7,327 bases of DNA from an uncultured Ruminococcus sp. GTDB lineage: Bacteria; Bacillota; Clostridia; Oscillospirales; Acutalibacteraceae. The notes under the pieces were generated by a model that made no database searches, was not told the DNA's origin, and saw nothing but the letters and a program-made list of their open reading frames with translations. The position numbers were made by a program, and so were the translations under genes. The stretch lies in the NCBI GenBank assembly GCA_902797525.1, contig CADBSZ010000074.1, positions 1 through 7,327 of the forward strand. The letters are read 5' to 3'. Positions 1 through 5,654 of the stretch are shown piece after piece; positions within the stretch are counted from its first letter, which is position 1, and every line of letters begins with the position of its first letter.

Positions 1-62
1 CGCCGGTCGACTGCCATACAAAAGCAGCACTCTCAACTGAATAAATTATCCTTAAATAACCT

Positions 63-100
63 CATCCGCCACAGTACCAAACCAGTATCTGTGGCGGATG
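63..100 (+). terminator. 12-bp hairpin, probable terminator of an upstream gene
   Basis: Bases 63-74 (CATCCGCCACAG) are the perfect reverse complement of 89-100, leaving a 14-nt loop in which three more pairs can form. The stem is followed by an imperfect T-rich stretch (TTCATTT, 101-107) rather than a clean T-run, and it lies about 20 nt after possible stop codons at 38-44. The best reading is a weak rho-independent terminator for a gene to the left. A structured RNA element or plain intergenic palindrome is the alternative. Confidence 0.45.
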
Positions 101-133
101 TTCATTTACCTCATTTGACGCTTACTTTCCAAA

Positions 134-178
134 GGCGGGTGAGAGTGCCCGCCGGCACTTTTGTGTGCGCTGAGCGCA
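134..178. repeat. Two small GC-rich dyads in the intergenic region
   Basis: GGCGGG (134-139) pairs with CCCGCC (148-153) around an 8-nt loop, and TGCGC (166-170) pairs with GCGCA (174-178) around TGA. A competing pairing of GTGCC with GGCAC overlaps the first. The TTTT at 159-162 after the first dyad gives it a faint terminator look. The arms are short and GC-rich, so chance formation is possible. No function is claimed. Confidence 0.25.
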
Positions 179-258
179 TGCTCGCCGCCATGGGCAATCT
201 TCCCATAAATCCAATCCAAAACACCTCAAAAAACGGCGCAAAGACTGTCGAATTGTGC

Positions 259-287
259 TTGACTTCTAAATAATTCTATCATACAAT
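259..287 (+). promoter_or_regulatory. Sigma-A type promoter of the acyltransferase unit
   Basis: A -35 box TTGACT (259-264) and a -10 box TACAAT (282-287) are separated by exactly 17 nt of AT-rich DNA. Each box departs from the housekeeping consensus by one base. Transcription would start near 294, leaving a leader of about 30 nt that carries the AAGGAG ribosome binding site at 310-315. No other good promoter is seen before the second gene, so this one probably serves both. Confidence 0.75.
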
Positions 288-298
288 AATAGTGTATG
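280..298. promoter_or_regulatory. Dyad over the -10 box and start site, candidate operator
   Basis: CATACA (280-285) is the perfect reverse complement of TGTATG (293-298), with a 7-nt spacer. The dyad covers the -10 box and the predicted transcription start. A repressor bound here would block the promoter, which is the usual operator geometry. No regulator is encoded nearby, and 6-bp AT-rich arms arise easily by chance, so this is a weak candidate. Confidence 0.3.
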
Positions 299-323
299 TG
301 AACCAAAATAAGGAGTTGAGAAA

Positions 324-1715
324 GTGGTATTTTCGAGCTTAGTTTTTCTCTTTGCTTATCTGCCGCTCACGCTGGTCATTTACTACATTACGCCGCGCAA
401 ATGGCGAAATGTCTTTCTCTTTTTCATCAACCTGCTGTTCTACGGCTGGGGCGAGCCGCTGCTCGTTCTGCTGATGGTATTCAACGTGGCGTTCAACTAC
501 GTTGGCGGCTGGCTGGTGGACAAATACCGGCATGACATCAAAAAGAAAAAGCTGTTTTTAATTTTAACGGTCATTCTCGACATCGGTATTCTCGCCGTGT
601 TTAAATACACCGGCATGCTGACCGAAACGCTGAACCACCTGCCGTTTATGAATATTCCCGATTTGCACATCAGCCTGCCAATCGGCATCAGCTTCTACAC
701 CTTCCAGACCATGAGCTACGTCATCGACGTTTACCGCGACGACGCGCCGGTGTCAAAGAGCTTCATCAACTTCGGCACCTATCTTGCGCTGTTTCCGCAG
801 CTCATCGCAGGCCCGATTGTCCGCTACCGCGACGTTGCCGAGCAGATGATTCACCGCCGCGAAACGCTGGCGATGTTCTCAAAGGGCGCAAAGCTGTTTT
901 GCGTGGGCCTGGCAAAAAAGGTGCTGATTGCCAACCAAATGGGCGCGCTGACCTCGGCGGTCATTTCCACGCAGGACAACGGCTGGCTCGGCACATGGGT
1001 GGGCATTATCGGCTACACCTTCCAGATTTATTTCGACTTTTCGGGTTACTCCGACATGGCGTGCGGTCTGGGCAATATGCTGGGCTTTGAGTTCCTCAAA
1101 AACTTCAACTATCCCTACATCTCCAAGTCGATTACCGACTTCTGGCGCCGCTGGCATATTTCGCTGTCAACCTGGTTCAAGGAATATGTTTACATTCCGC
1201 TGGGCGGCAACCGCAAGGGAATTCCGCGCCAGATTTTGAACCTGATGATTGTTTGGGCGCTGACCGGCTTGTGGCACGGAGCAGCATACAACTTCATTTT
1301 CTGGGGCATTTACTACGGCTTGCTGCTGATTCTCGAAAAGTTTGTGCTCAAGCGTTTTCTAGACAAGCTGCCTGCGGTGCTCCAACATGTTTACACGCTG
1401 TTCATTGTTCTGATTGGCTGGGGTTTGTTCTACTTCACCGACGTCAACCAGCTCTTTGCGTTCCTCGGCAATCTGTTCAATTTCAGCCGCGGAATCGGCT
1501 CGCAGGAAACCATCAACACCATCATCAGCTATCTGCCCATGCTTGTTGTGGCAGGCGTCGCCAGCACGCCGCTCGGCGCAAAGCTGTACGCCAAGGTTGC
1601 GAACACGCGCTACATCTGGATTGCGGAAACCCTGTTCTGCGCGGCGGTTCTCTTTATCGCCACCGCCAGCCTTGTCAACCAGAGCTACAATCCCTTCCTG
1701 TATTTTAGATTTTAA
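324..1715 (+). CDS. MBOAT family O-acyltransferase (AlgI-like)
   Basis: Polytopic membrane O-acyltransferase of 463 residues, the usual length for AlgI-type MBOAT proteins. These move an acyl group, normally acetyl, across the membrane for attachment to a surface polymer. Hydrophobic segments run almost throughout. Visible family landmarks are the LPIGISFYTFQ stretch (about 118-128), LIAGPIVRY (160-168), the FDFSGYSDMA stretch (237-246), DFWRRWHISLSTW with His278, and LTGLWHGAAYNF with His318, the conserved MBOAT histidine taken as catalytic. The start is GTG, supported by AAGGAG at 310-315 with 8 nt spacing. The next gene, 46 nt on, is a DHHW/AlgX-like partner, so the pair probably acetylates an exopolysaccharide or wall glycopolymer. 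The polymer cannot be read from the sequence. DltB and PatA belong to the same superfamily, but the WHISLSTWFKEYVYIPLGG stretch and the partner favour the AlgI branch. Family is certain; substrate is inferred. Confidence 0.95.
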   Translation: MVFSSLVFLFAYLPLTLVIYYITPRKWRNVFLFFINLLFYGWGEPLLVLLMVFNVAFNYVGGWLVDKYRHDIKKKKLFLILTVILDIGILAVFKYTGMLTETLNHLPFMNIPDLHISLPIGISFYTFQTMSYVIDVYRDDAPVSKSFINFGTYLALFPQLIAGPIVRYRDVAEQMIHRRETLAMFSKGAKLFCVGLAKKVLIANQMGALTSAVISTQDNGWLGTWVGIIGYTFQIYFDFSGYSDMACGLGNMLGFEFLKNFNYPYISKSITDFWRRWHISLSTWFKEYVYIPLGGNRKGIPRQILNLMIVWALTGLWHGAAYNFIFWGIYYGLLLILEKFVLKRFLDKLPAVLQHVYTLFIVLIGWGLFYFTDVNQLFAFLGNLFNFSRGIGSQETINTIISYLPMLVVAGVASTPLGAKLYAKVANTRYIWIAETLFCAAVLFIATASLVNQSYNPFLYFRF

Positions 1716-1761
1716 CGGCAGTTTTGCTGTTAATACCAACGATTCATAACAAGGTGACCAT

Positions 1762-3168
1762 ATGAAACATTACGCTGACAATCAAAAAAACAGCGCGCCG
1801 CGTCACAGCGCAAAGGGCAGGCGTTTTGCAGCGTCCGAAAAGCCCGAAAAGCCCGAAAGATATGAAAAGAAAAGTTACGGGACGCACGCAAAGCAGTCAA
1901 AGGCCTCTGTGCCCGACGACGGCAAAACCAAGTTTTATCCCATGAAAAAGGATGAAGTGAAAAAGGCGGAGCAGCAGGCCAAGCGCGCGCGCACCGAATG
2001 TTCTGCCACGCCCACCGCGCCTGTGCCGCAAATGAAGGCAGGCTACGCTCCTGCGTTCCTGTTTGCCGGCTTTATTCTGCTGATGGCGATTTGGTTTATC
2101 GTCAGCCCGAAACAAAGCTACAGCGCGTCGGAAAAGCGCGTGCTGTCCGACTTCCCGAAAACGAACGCCGAAACCATCTTCAGCGGTCAGTTCGGCAAGG
2201 ACTTTGAAACCTACTTTGCCGATCATTTTCCGGCGCGTAATCTGTGGGTTGGCGTGAATGCCTACACCTCGCTTGCCGAGGGCAACAACGGCGCGAGCGG
2301 CGTCTACAACTGCAAGGACGGCTATCTGATTAACAAGCCGATTCCCGCCGACAACCAGCTCAACAAGAATCTCGGGATTCTTGCGGAGTTCAAGCAAACC
2401 GTCGGCGACGTGCCTGTGACGGCGATGTTCGTTCCCTCAACGGGCTATATCGCAGGCGACAAGCTGCCGCTTGTACACGATAACTACAACGACGACACCT
2501 ACTTCAACCGCACCGCCAAGACCTTAAAGGAGAGCGGCATCGGGTTCATTGACCTGCGCAGCGACTTTAAGGCGGCGTATCAAAACGGCAGTCAGCTTTA
2601 TTACCGCACCGACCATCACTGGACGACCGAGGGCGCTTACACCGCCTATGTAACATTCTGCCGGCAGACGGGCCTGACGCCCGTTGCGCGCGAACGCTTT
2701 AACATTGAAAAATACAAGGATTTCTACGGCACCACCTACTCGACCAGCGGCTTTTGGCTCACGCCGCCCGACACGGTGGAGGTGTGGAACAATCCTGCCA
2801 ATACGGAGGAAAACATCGGCGTGACGATTTCGGAGAGCAACCGCACGATTCGCAGCGATTCCATGTTCTTCCACAGCCACGATGACGAGGACGACAAATA
2901 TCCGATTTTCCTCGACGGCAACCATCCCTTGACCGAAATTACCAACAGCAAGGCCGAGGGCGGCACGATTCTGGTGGTGAAGGACAGCTTTAGCCACTGC
3001 TTTGCGCCCTTCCTTGCCGAGCACTACAGCAAAGTGATTTTGGTGGATATGCGCTATTACAATCAGGAGGTGTCGCAGATTGTTCAGGTGGAAAAGCCCG
3101 AGCAGGTGCTGGTTCTCTACGGCATGGACAACTTCGCGACCGACACCGACATCGTCCGCCTCTGGTAG
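1762..3168 (+). CDS. DHHW family / AlgX-AlgJ-like acetyltransferase partner
   Basis: Predicted SGNH-like protein of 468 residues, anchored by one membrane helix (about 95-114) with its catalytic domain outside the cell. The domain shows SASEKRVLSDFP (120-131), the SGQFGKDFETYFADHFPARN block (141-160), the signature TDHHW (283-287) and KDSFSHCFAPFL (407-418). By analogy with AlgX/AlgJ, Asp284, His286 and Ser409 would form the catalytic triad. It would accept acyl groups delivered by the MBOAT protein just upstream and pass them to a polymer. The first 94 residues are hydrophilic, rich in Lys, Arg, Glu and Pro, and look disordered; the positive charge predicts they stay in the cytoplasm. That tail is odd, since AlgX and AlgJ have only short N-termini. 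ATG 1762 has AAGGTGA at 1751-1757. Family is clear; enzyme activity is inferred. Confidence 0.9.
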   Translation: MKHYADNQKNSAPRHSAKGRRFAASEKPEKPERYEKKSYGTHAKQSKASVPDDGKTKFYPMKKDEVKKAEQQAKRARTECSATPTAPVPQMKAGYAPAFLFAGFILLMAIWFIVSPKQSYSASEKRVLSDFPKTNAETIFSGQFGKDFETYFADHFPARNLWVGVNAYTSLAEGNNGASGVYNCKDGYLINKPIPADNQLNKNLGILAEFKQTVGDVPVTAMFVPSTGYIAGDKLPLVHDNYNDDTYFNRTAKTLKESGIGFIDLRSDFKAAYQNGSQLYYRTDHHWTTEGAYTAYVTFCRQTGLTPVARERFNIEKYKDFYGTTYSTSGFWLTPPDTVEVWNNPANTEENIGVTISESNRTIRSDSMFFHSHDDEDDKYPIFLDGNHPLTEITNSKAEGGTILVVKDSFSHCFAPFLAEHYSKVILVDMRYYNQEVSQIVQVEKPEQVLVLYGMDNFATDTDIVRLW

Positions 3169-3213
3169 CCGCGAGCCGCGGCCGGCAGTGGCCGCGAGCC
3201 GCGGCCGGCAGTG
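3168..3213 (+). repeat. Perfect 2 x 23-bp GC-rich tandem repeat
   Basis: Bases 3168-3190 are repeated exactly at 3191-3213. The unit is almost all G and C, and the first copy begins with the last G of the DHHW gene's TAG stop. Each unit contains a dyad (GCCGCG, 3-nt loop AGC, CGCGGC), and across the junction CGCGGCC can pair with GGCCGCG, so several competing hairpins are possible. There is no T-run after it; the probable terminator lies about 70 nt further on. It may be a slippage duplication or part of a dispersed palindromic repeat. Confidence 0.85.
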
Positions 3214-3285
3214 CGCCTTTGGAACAGTCGGCTTAGCAAAACGTCGGACTGACGGCGCGGATAAACATCAACTGCAATCAAAACA

Positions 3286-3318
3286 GCCGGACAGAAGGGC
3301 AAATCCTTTCTGTCCGGC
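3286..3318. terminator. Bidirectional rho-independent terminator between convergent genes
   Basis: A 14-bp stem (3286-3299 with 3305-3318, one G-U pair) closes a 5-nt loop. On the plus strand it is followed by ATTTGTT; on the minus strand the bases after it read TGTTTTGATTG. It sits between the end of the plus-strand DHHW gene (3168) and the end of the minus-strand GH13 gene (3338), so it can serve both. The stem strength and the position make this the clearest terminator in the window. Confidence 0.85.
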
Positions 3319-3337
3319 ATTTGTTATGAAATGATTA

Positions 3338-4870
3338 TCAGGTGTTTTTTATCATCAAAAAGCTCTGCGGCTGCAGCTTCACCTTGCCGTCGTCAATCAC
3401 CGCGTCCCCGATTTTATACACCACGTCGCCGTCATACCCGGTGGCGATTTCCGCCTCCTGTGCCAGCGGATTAAAGAACATCACCAAATCGCCTCTGCGA
3501 TACGCAAAGGGAATTTTTCCCTCGGTGTACATAAATTCCAGCTCGCCGTTGCCGTGCAGGTCGGCGTATTTGTGCCGCAGGGCAATCATGTCCGTCACCA
3601 CGCGGAAAATGCTGTTCGGGTCGTCCTTTTGGTTGGCGACCGTCGGCGCGTTGTCGCTTTTGTCAACAGGCAAATACGGCTCGTCGCTTTCGGAAAAGCC
3701 AAGATTTTTGCCCTCGCCCCACTGCATGGGCGTGCGCGAGCCGGTGCGCGAAAAGCCGCCTTCCTTGCTGACCAAATCCTTTTGGTAACGCATGCCGATT
3801 TCGTCGCCGTAATACAAAAACGGAACGCCCGGCATGGTAAAGATAAACGCGTTCACCAGCTTAATCGCGCGCTTGTCCAAATACGCCGTCACGCGCGGCA
3901 TGTCGTGGTTGTTCGTCATAAAGCTGATGTAGCCGTTATCCTTGGTTCGGTTGTAGGCGGGCAGATATTCGTCGGCAAACACCTTTAAGTCGCCCTTGCC
4001 GTTGCGGTTAAACACCGCCTCGTCGCCCCAGCTGCCGTAGCGGAACAGGCGGCTGTAGCCGTTGCCGTAGTGGTCAAGATAAAAGTCCATGTGGAAGCCT
4101 GCGTTGTTAATCGCGCGGTCGGGGTGGCACCATTCGCTCACCATTGCCGCCTCGGGGTATTCCTCGTCGAGCATTTCGCGAACGCCGCGCCAGATTTTTG
4201 CGGTGGCGATTTTTTCGTCGTCATTTTTCACCAGCGAATCCGCCATATCCACACGGAAGCCGTCGCAGCCCTTGTTCAGCCAAAAGCGCATGACCGCCTT
4301 CATCGCCTCTGCGGTGTGCAGACAGTCGGGATGGTCATAGGGGAGCTGCCATTCGGGGTGAGTCACCTCGTAAAAGCCGTAGTTGAGCGCCGGCTGTGAG
4401 CTGAAATAGTTGACCATATAGTTGCCGTCGCGCTCGCAAATGCCGCACATCATGCGGTATTCGGGCGGCGCGTCCCAAACGGATTTGGTGAAAATATAGC
4501 GGTTGGAAAGTTCGCTGTGCTGAGCGCGCTTTGCCACCTGAAACCACGGGTGAGTGTCGGAGGTGTGACCGGGCACCAAATCGAGCAGAATTTTCATCTC
4601 TTTGCGGTGCGCCGCCTCAAACAGCCGCACCAAATCCTCGTTGGTTCCGTAACGGGGCGCAACCCTGTAATAATCGCGCACATCGTAGCCCGCGTCCATA
4701 AACGGCGAATCATAAACGGGATTCAGCCAAATCGCGTTGCAGCCGAGCGACTTTACATAGTCGAGCTTTTCGATAATTCCGTTAATATCGCCGATTCCGT
4801 CGCCGTTGGAATCATAAAAGCTCTGCGGATAAATTTCATAAAAAACTGCGTCGTTGAGCCATTTTGGCAT
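3338..4870 (-). CDS. GH13 alpha-amylase family enzyme, probable alpha-glucosidase
   Basis: Glycoside hydrolase family 13 protein of 510 residues, with no signal peptide, so cytoplasmic. It likely cleaves short alpha-glucans or isomalto-type sugars after uptake. The TIM barrel carries DSNGDGIGD (20-28, a loop that binds calcium in relatives), GYDVRDY (61-67), region I DLVPGH (97-102), QPALN (159-163), region II GFRVDMA with nucleophile Asp208, region III MVSEW with acid/base Glu246, region IV NNHD with Asp323, and GVPFLYYGDEIGM (348-360). The RTPMQWGEGKNLGF stretch (379-392) and QPALN point to the oligo-1,6-glucosidase/alpha-glucosidase side of the family; a short beta domain ends the protein. 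Region I is odd: Gly101 stands where most members have Asn. The complement shows AAAGGGGTG 7 nt before the ATG, and a good promoter lies just upstream. The exact substrate is unresolved; a glucosyltransferase role is possible. Confidence 0.93.
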   Translation of the reverse strand: MPKWLNDAVFYEIYPQSFYDSNGDGIGDINGIIEKLDYVKSLGCNAIWLNPVYDSPFMDAGYDVRDYYRVAPRYGTNEDLVRLFEAAHRKEMKILLDLVPGHTSDTHPWFQVAKRAQHSELSNRYIFTKSVWDAPPEYRMMCGICERDGNYMVNYFSSQPALNYGFYEVTHPEWQLPYDHPDCLHTAEAMKAVMRFWLNKGCDGFRVDMADSLVKNDDEKIATAKIWRGVREMLDEEYPEAAMVSEWCHPDRAINNAGFHMDFYLDHYGNGYSRLFRYGSWGDEAVFNRNGKGDLKVFADEYLPAYNRTKDNGYISFMTNNHDMPRVTAYLDKRAIKLVNAFIFTMPGVPFLYYGDEIGMRYQKDLVSKEGGFSRTGSRTPMQWGEGKNLGFSESDEPYLPVDKSDNAPTVANQKDDPNSIFRVVTDMIALRHKYADLHGNGELEFMYTEGKIPFAYRRGDLVMFFNPLAQEAEIATGYDGDVVYKIGDAVIDDGKVKLQPQSFLMIKNT

Positions 4871-4902
4871 AAGGAAACACCCCTTTATATTTCTTTAAAA
4901 CA

Positions 4903-4931
4903 AGTATAACATCTTTATTCAAATTTGGCAA
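4903..4931 (-). promoter_or_regulatory. Promoter of the GH13 gene
   Basis: Read on the minus strand, a -35 box TTGCCA (4931-4926) and a -10 box TATACT (4908-4903) are separated by 17 nt. Each is one base from the sigma-A consensus. Transcription would begin near 4896, giving a leader of about 25 nt before the ATG at 4870. The palindrome CAAATTTG (4920-4927) touches the -35 box, but it is too short to call an operator. No catabolite-response-like site was recognised. Confidence 0.75.
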
Positions 4932-4953
4932 TATAATTTCCAATAAAAATCAC

Positions 4954-4982
4954 TTGCAACTTTCATTTTTTCCGCATAAGAT
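4954..4982 (+). promoter_or_regulatory. Promoter of the MecA-like gene
   Basis: TTGCAA (4954-4959) and TAAGAT (4977-4982) are 17 nt apart. The predicted start of transcription, near 4989, leaves only about 5 nt before the ATG at 4994 but about 29 nt before the TTG at 5018, which favours the TTG start. Its -35 box lies 22 nt from that of the divergent GH13 promoter, so the two face away from a short shared segment (4932-4953). Confidence 0.7.
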
Positions 4983-5004
4983 GGAAGTAGTTAATGTTTA
5001 GGCG

Positions 5005-5009
5005 AGGGG
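5005..5009 (+). promoter_or_regulatory. Ribosome binding site selecting TTG 5018
   Basis: AGGGG, preceded by G, stands 8 nt before the TTG at 5018. The upstream in-frame ATG at 4994 has no purine-rich site at a workable distance and lies almost on the predicted transcription start. The same AGGGG plus 8 nt arrangement occurs before TTG 5655. Confidence 0.65.
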
Positions 5010-5017
5010 TTGGTAAT

Positions 5018-5569
5018 TTGACGATAAACAGGCTTGACGACAGCCGCGTGCTGGTGGTGCTCGGCGGCAAGGACATGAGCGATTTTGCGCTCGATTTTTC
5101 CGCCATGAACCTCAGCGACAGCCATTCGCGCAAAATTCTGCTGCGGCTGACGCGGCTTGCCTGCCGCAAGTCGGGCATCGACACGCAGGGCAGGCGGCTG
5201 AACATCGAAGCGCTGCAAATGGGGGAGGGCTGTTATTTGCTGGTGACGGTCAGGCATGCACCGCGCCGATACCGCCCTAAGCGCGGCGGAGGGCTTTGCT
5301 TCCGCTTTGCCCAAAGCGGCGACTTTTTAGGCGCTGTCGAGGCGCTGTACCGCGCGCGATTTTACAGCGCAAAAAACGCCGCCTACGAATGGGACGGCGC
5401 CTATTTTCTGTGCTTTGATTATCCGTCCGTACCCCTTCGCGCGCGGCGCGTCCTCAGCGAATTTGCCGACAAATCGGGCGGCGCCCTGCTTTGCGCGCAG
5501 GTGAAGGAGCAGGGCAAAATGCTCTGCGCGCGCAATGCCGTAGCCGTCATCGGCGCGGCGCTGATATAA
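5018..5569 (+). CDS. MecA-like adaptor protein (compact)
   Basis: Protein of 183 residues resembling the MecA adaptors of Firmicutes, which deliver substrates to the ClpC ATPase for degradation by ClpCP. From TTG 5018 it opens with MTINRLDDSRVLVVL, matching the MecA opening (M-x-I-x-R/K-I-x-x-x-x-I-x-V). RRLNIEALQMGEGCYLLVTV (59-78) matches the end of the N-terminal substrate-binding domain. The C-terminal half (about 93-183) has CFRFAQSGDFLGAVEAL and AAYEWDGAYFLCFDYP, like the ClpC-binding domain's F-x-F-x-x-F and Y-x-x-x-G-x-Y-x-L pattern. Bacillus MecA is about 218 residues with a long acidic linker; here the linker is short and basic (about 80-92). An in-frame ATG at 4994 would add 8 residues but lacks a binding site. 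Similarity was judged by eye, so family membership is likely rather than proven. The name is unrelated to the penicillin-binding protein mecA. Confidence 0.7.
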   Translation: MTINRLDDSRVLVVLGGKDMSDFALDFSAMNLSDSHSRKILLRLTRLACRKSGIDTQGRRLNIEALQMGEGCYLLVTVRHAPRRYRPKRGGGLCFRFAQSGDFLGAVEALYRARFYSAKNAAYEWDGAYFLCFDYPSVPLRARRVLSEFADKSGGALLCAQVKEQGKMLCARNAVAVIGAALI

Positions 5570-5581
5570 CGACAGATTTCC

Positions 5582-5610
5582 TTGTAAATGCTCTTTATTT
5601 GTGATATAAT
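5582..5610 (+). promoter_or_regulatory. Promoter of the GT-C glycosyltransferase gene
   Basis: A -35 box TTGTAA (5582-5587) and a perfect -10 box TATAAT (5605-5610) are separated by 17 nt. Transcription would start near 5617, about 38 nt before TTG 5655. No terminator hairpin was seen between the MecA-like stop (5569) and this promoter, so some read-through from the gene upstream is possible. Confidence 0.78.
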
Positions 5611-5641
5611 CAAATATAAAACAATACCAAAAAGAACATTT

Positions 5642-5648
5642 AGGGGTG
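5642..5648 (+). promoter_or_regulatory. Ribosome binding site selecting TTG 5655
   Basis: AGGGGTG ends 6 nt before the TTG at 5655. The alternative GTG start at 5646 lies inside this motif and has only AAGAAC-like sequence upstream. The GH13 gene uses the same AGGGGTG motif 7 nt before its ATG, which supports this as a working site in this genome. Confidence 0.6.
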
Positions 5649-5654
5649 AAACGT

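Larger units (their letters stand above)
1..323. other. Gene-free upstream region
   Basis: No convincing gene lies here. One plus-strand frame stays open from base 1 to the TAA at 271-273, but its translation has no recognisable domain, and its only internal GTG (91) sits inside a hairpin arm with no ribosome binding site. A gene coming from the left could end at the TAA at 42-44 (13 codons visible) or the TGA at 38-40; neither tail is recognisable. The rest holds a 12-bp hairpin (63-100), smaller GC-rich dyads (134-178), and the promoter and leader of the acyltransferase unit (259-323). Confidence 0.6.

Noticed and set aside
3..44. Possible tail of an upstream gene ending in TAA (13 codons)
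   Set aside because: Too short to recognise, and a second frame also ends nearby (38-40). Mentioned only in the upstream-region entry.
91..273. 60-codon plus-strand reading frame
   Set aside because: Its GTG lies inside a perfect hairpin arm, there is no ribosome binding site, the translation has no recognisable domain and it ends inside the acyltransferase promoter.
1714..1731. Small hairpin at the acyltransferase stop codon (7 bp with one G-U, 4-nt loop)
   Set aside because: Weak and not followed by a T-run; the DHHW gene 46 nt away shows no promoter of its own, so termination here is unlikely.
1897..3024. Long minus-strand reading frames opposite the DHHW gene
   Set aside because: GC-rich third positions in the real gene open antisense frames; the translations are rich in Arg, Ala and Val with no domain.
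3168..3213. CRISPR-like repeat
   Set aside because: Two units abut directly with no spacers, and no cas gene is present.
3226..3252. CAGTC...GACTG imperfect dyad between the tandem repeat and the terminator
   Set aside because: Only 5 bp with a long loop; indistinguishable from chance.
3342..3988. Plus-strand reading frames opposite the GH13 gene
   Set aside because: They are mirrors of a clear GH13 coding region with all catalytic motifs on the minus strand.
4931..4937. TATAAT on the plus strand between the divergent promoters
   Set aside because: No -35-like box lies 16-18 nt upstream, and a better promoter for the MecA-like gene follows at 4954-4982.
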